Assembly: GCA_964455935.1 (NCBI GenBank)
Contig: CAYVZU010000033.1
Coordinates: 1-30,937 of the forward strand
Direction: 5' to 3'
Source of the DNA: CAYVZU01 sp964455935
GTDB taxonomy: Bacteria; Fibrobacterota; CAYVZU01
Length of the DNA: 30,937 bases
Position 1 is the stretch's first letter. Every line of letters starts with the position of its first letter. Shown one piece after another: positions 30,804 to 30,937 of this stretch. The position numbers were made by a program, and so were the translations under genes. The notes under the pieces were generated by a model, which did not search any database, was not told the origin of the DNA, and saw only the letters and a list, made by a program, of their open reading frames with translations.

Positions 30804-30937
30804 CGTTCACCCGCCCTTTTGTTTTTTACCAGCTCTTTCTTGTGCCTTCACCGCGGCCTGGAGCCTTCAGCCTTATTCGCCCCTGAGCCTTCCCCGATTT
30901 GGTGGACACTAAGAAAAGGGTGTATTTCATACCCTGG
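30804..30937. other. Short gene-free right edge
   Basis: No coding or structural signal is seen. A TTTTGTTTTTT stretch at about 30818-30828 follows the nucleotidyltransferase stop, but I see no clear hairpin before it. Confidence 0.3.

Noticed and set aside
1..30937. tRNA, rRNA, CRISPR arrays, complete insertion sequences or prophage genes
   Set aside because: None was recognised by reading both strands; a covariance-model scan would be needed to exclude small RNAs.

Overview
The window comes from an uncultured-looking bacterium with a moderately high-GC genome. A lipoprotein/curli-type CsgG-FlgT-like protein, an AsmA-like protein, a YfgM-like TPR protein and a mannose-1-phosphate guanylyltransferase suggest a two-membrane cell. 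No phylum can be named from the sequence alone. Genes sit mostly on the minus strand, in tight operons with many 4-base ATGA overlaps. TAA, TGA and TAG are all used as ordinary stops. No rRNA, tRNA, CRISPR array or complete insertion sequence was seen.

Layout, left to right. (1) 1-1028: 3'-truncated trehalose synthase (TreT-type glycosyltransferase), minus strand. (2) 1029-7416: a looser accessory region on both strands. It holds a frameshifted glyoxalase, a GNAT remnant, two AAA/DUF4143 ATPases each with an AT-rich, palindromic control region, a CarF/PEDS1-type lipid desaturase, a small acidic/basic protein and a 150-bp palindromic element. (3) 7417-10134: minus-strand operon of PHP phosphoesterase, mannose-1-phosphate guanylyltransferase and a membrane-anchored TPR protein, with a clear sigma70-like promoter. 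(4) 10249-13155: a peptide-maturation (RiPP) cassette transcribed leftward: PqqD-like chaperone, radical SAM/SPASM enzyme, a previously uncalled 53-residue precursor peptide with a TTG start, an HPr-kinase-like ATPase and a small S24/S26-type serine peptidase. This is the most interesting system in the window. (5) 13340-13827: interspersed repeat and a small winged-helix-like protein. (6) 13862-17761: the classic rpmH-rnpA-yidD-yidC cluster followed by an AsmA-like protein. rpmH is too short for routine ORF lists, and rnpA appears to start at a non-standard codon. (7) 18010-19960: two exported proteins, a GNAT N-terminal fragment and two palindromic repeats. (8) 19973-28039: a six-gene operon dnaE-plsC-STAS-recJ-argH-argA(short type), in which argH carries an in-frame TAG. 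(9) 28040-30937: a 550-bp gene-free stretch, a membrane PAS histidine kinase whose last codons lie in an interspersed repeat, and a divergent minimal nucleotidyltransferase.

How the parts relate. In the RiPP cassette the PqqD protein would bind the leader of the precursor and present it to the SPASM enzyme. The kinase could modify a Ser/Thr (the precursor ends in Ser), and the serine peptidase could remove the leader. The rpmH-yidC cluster serves translation, tRNA processing and membrane insertion. The dnaE operon mixes replication/repair, phospholipid synthesis and arginine biosynthesis, and the operon logic is only inferred from overlaps.
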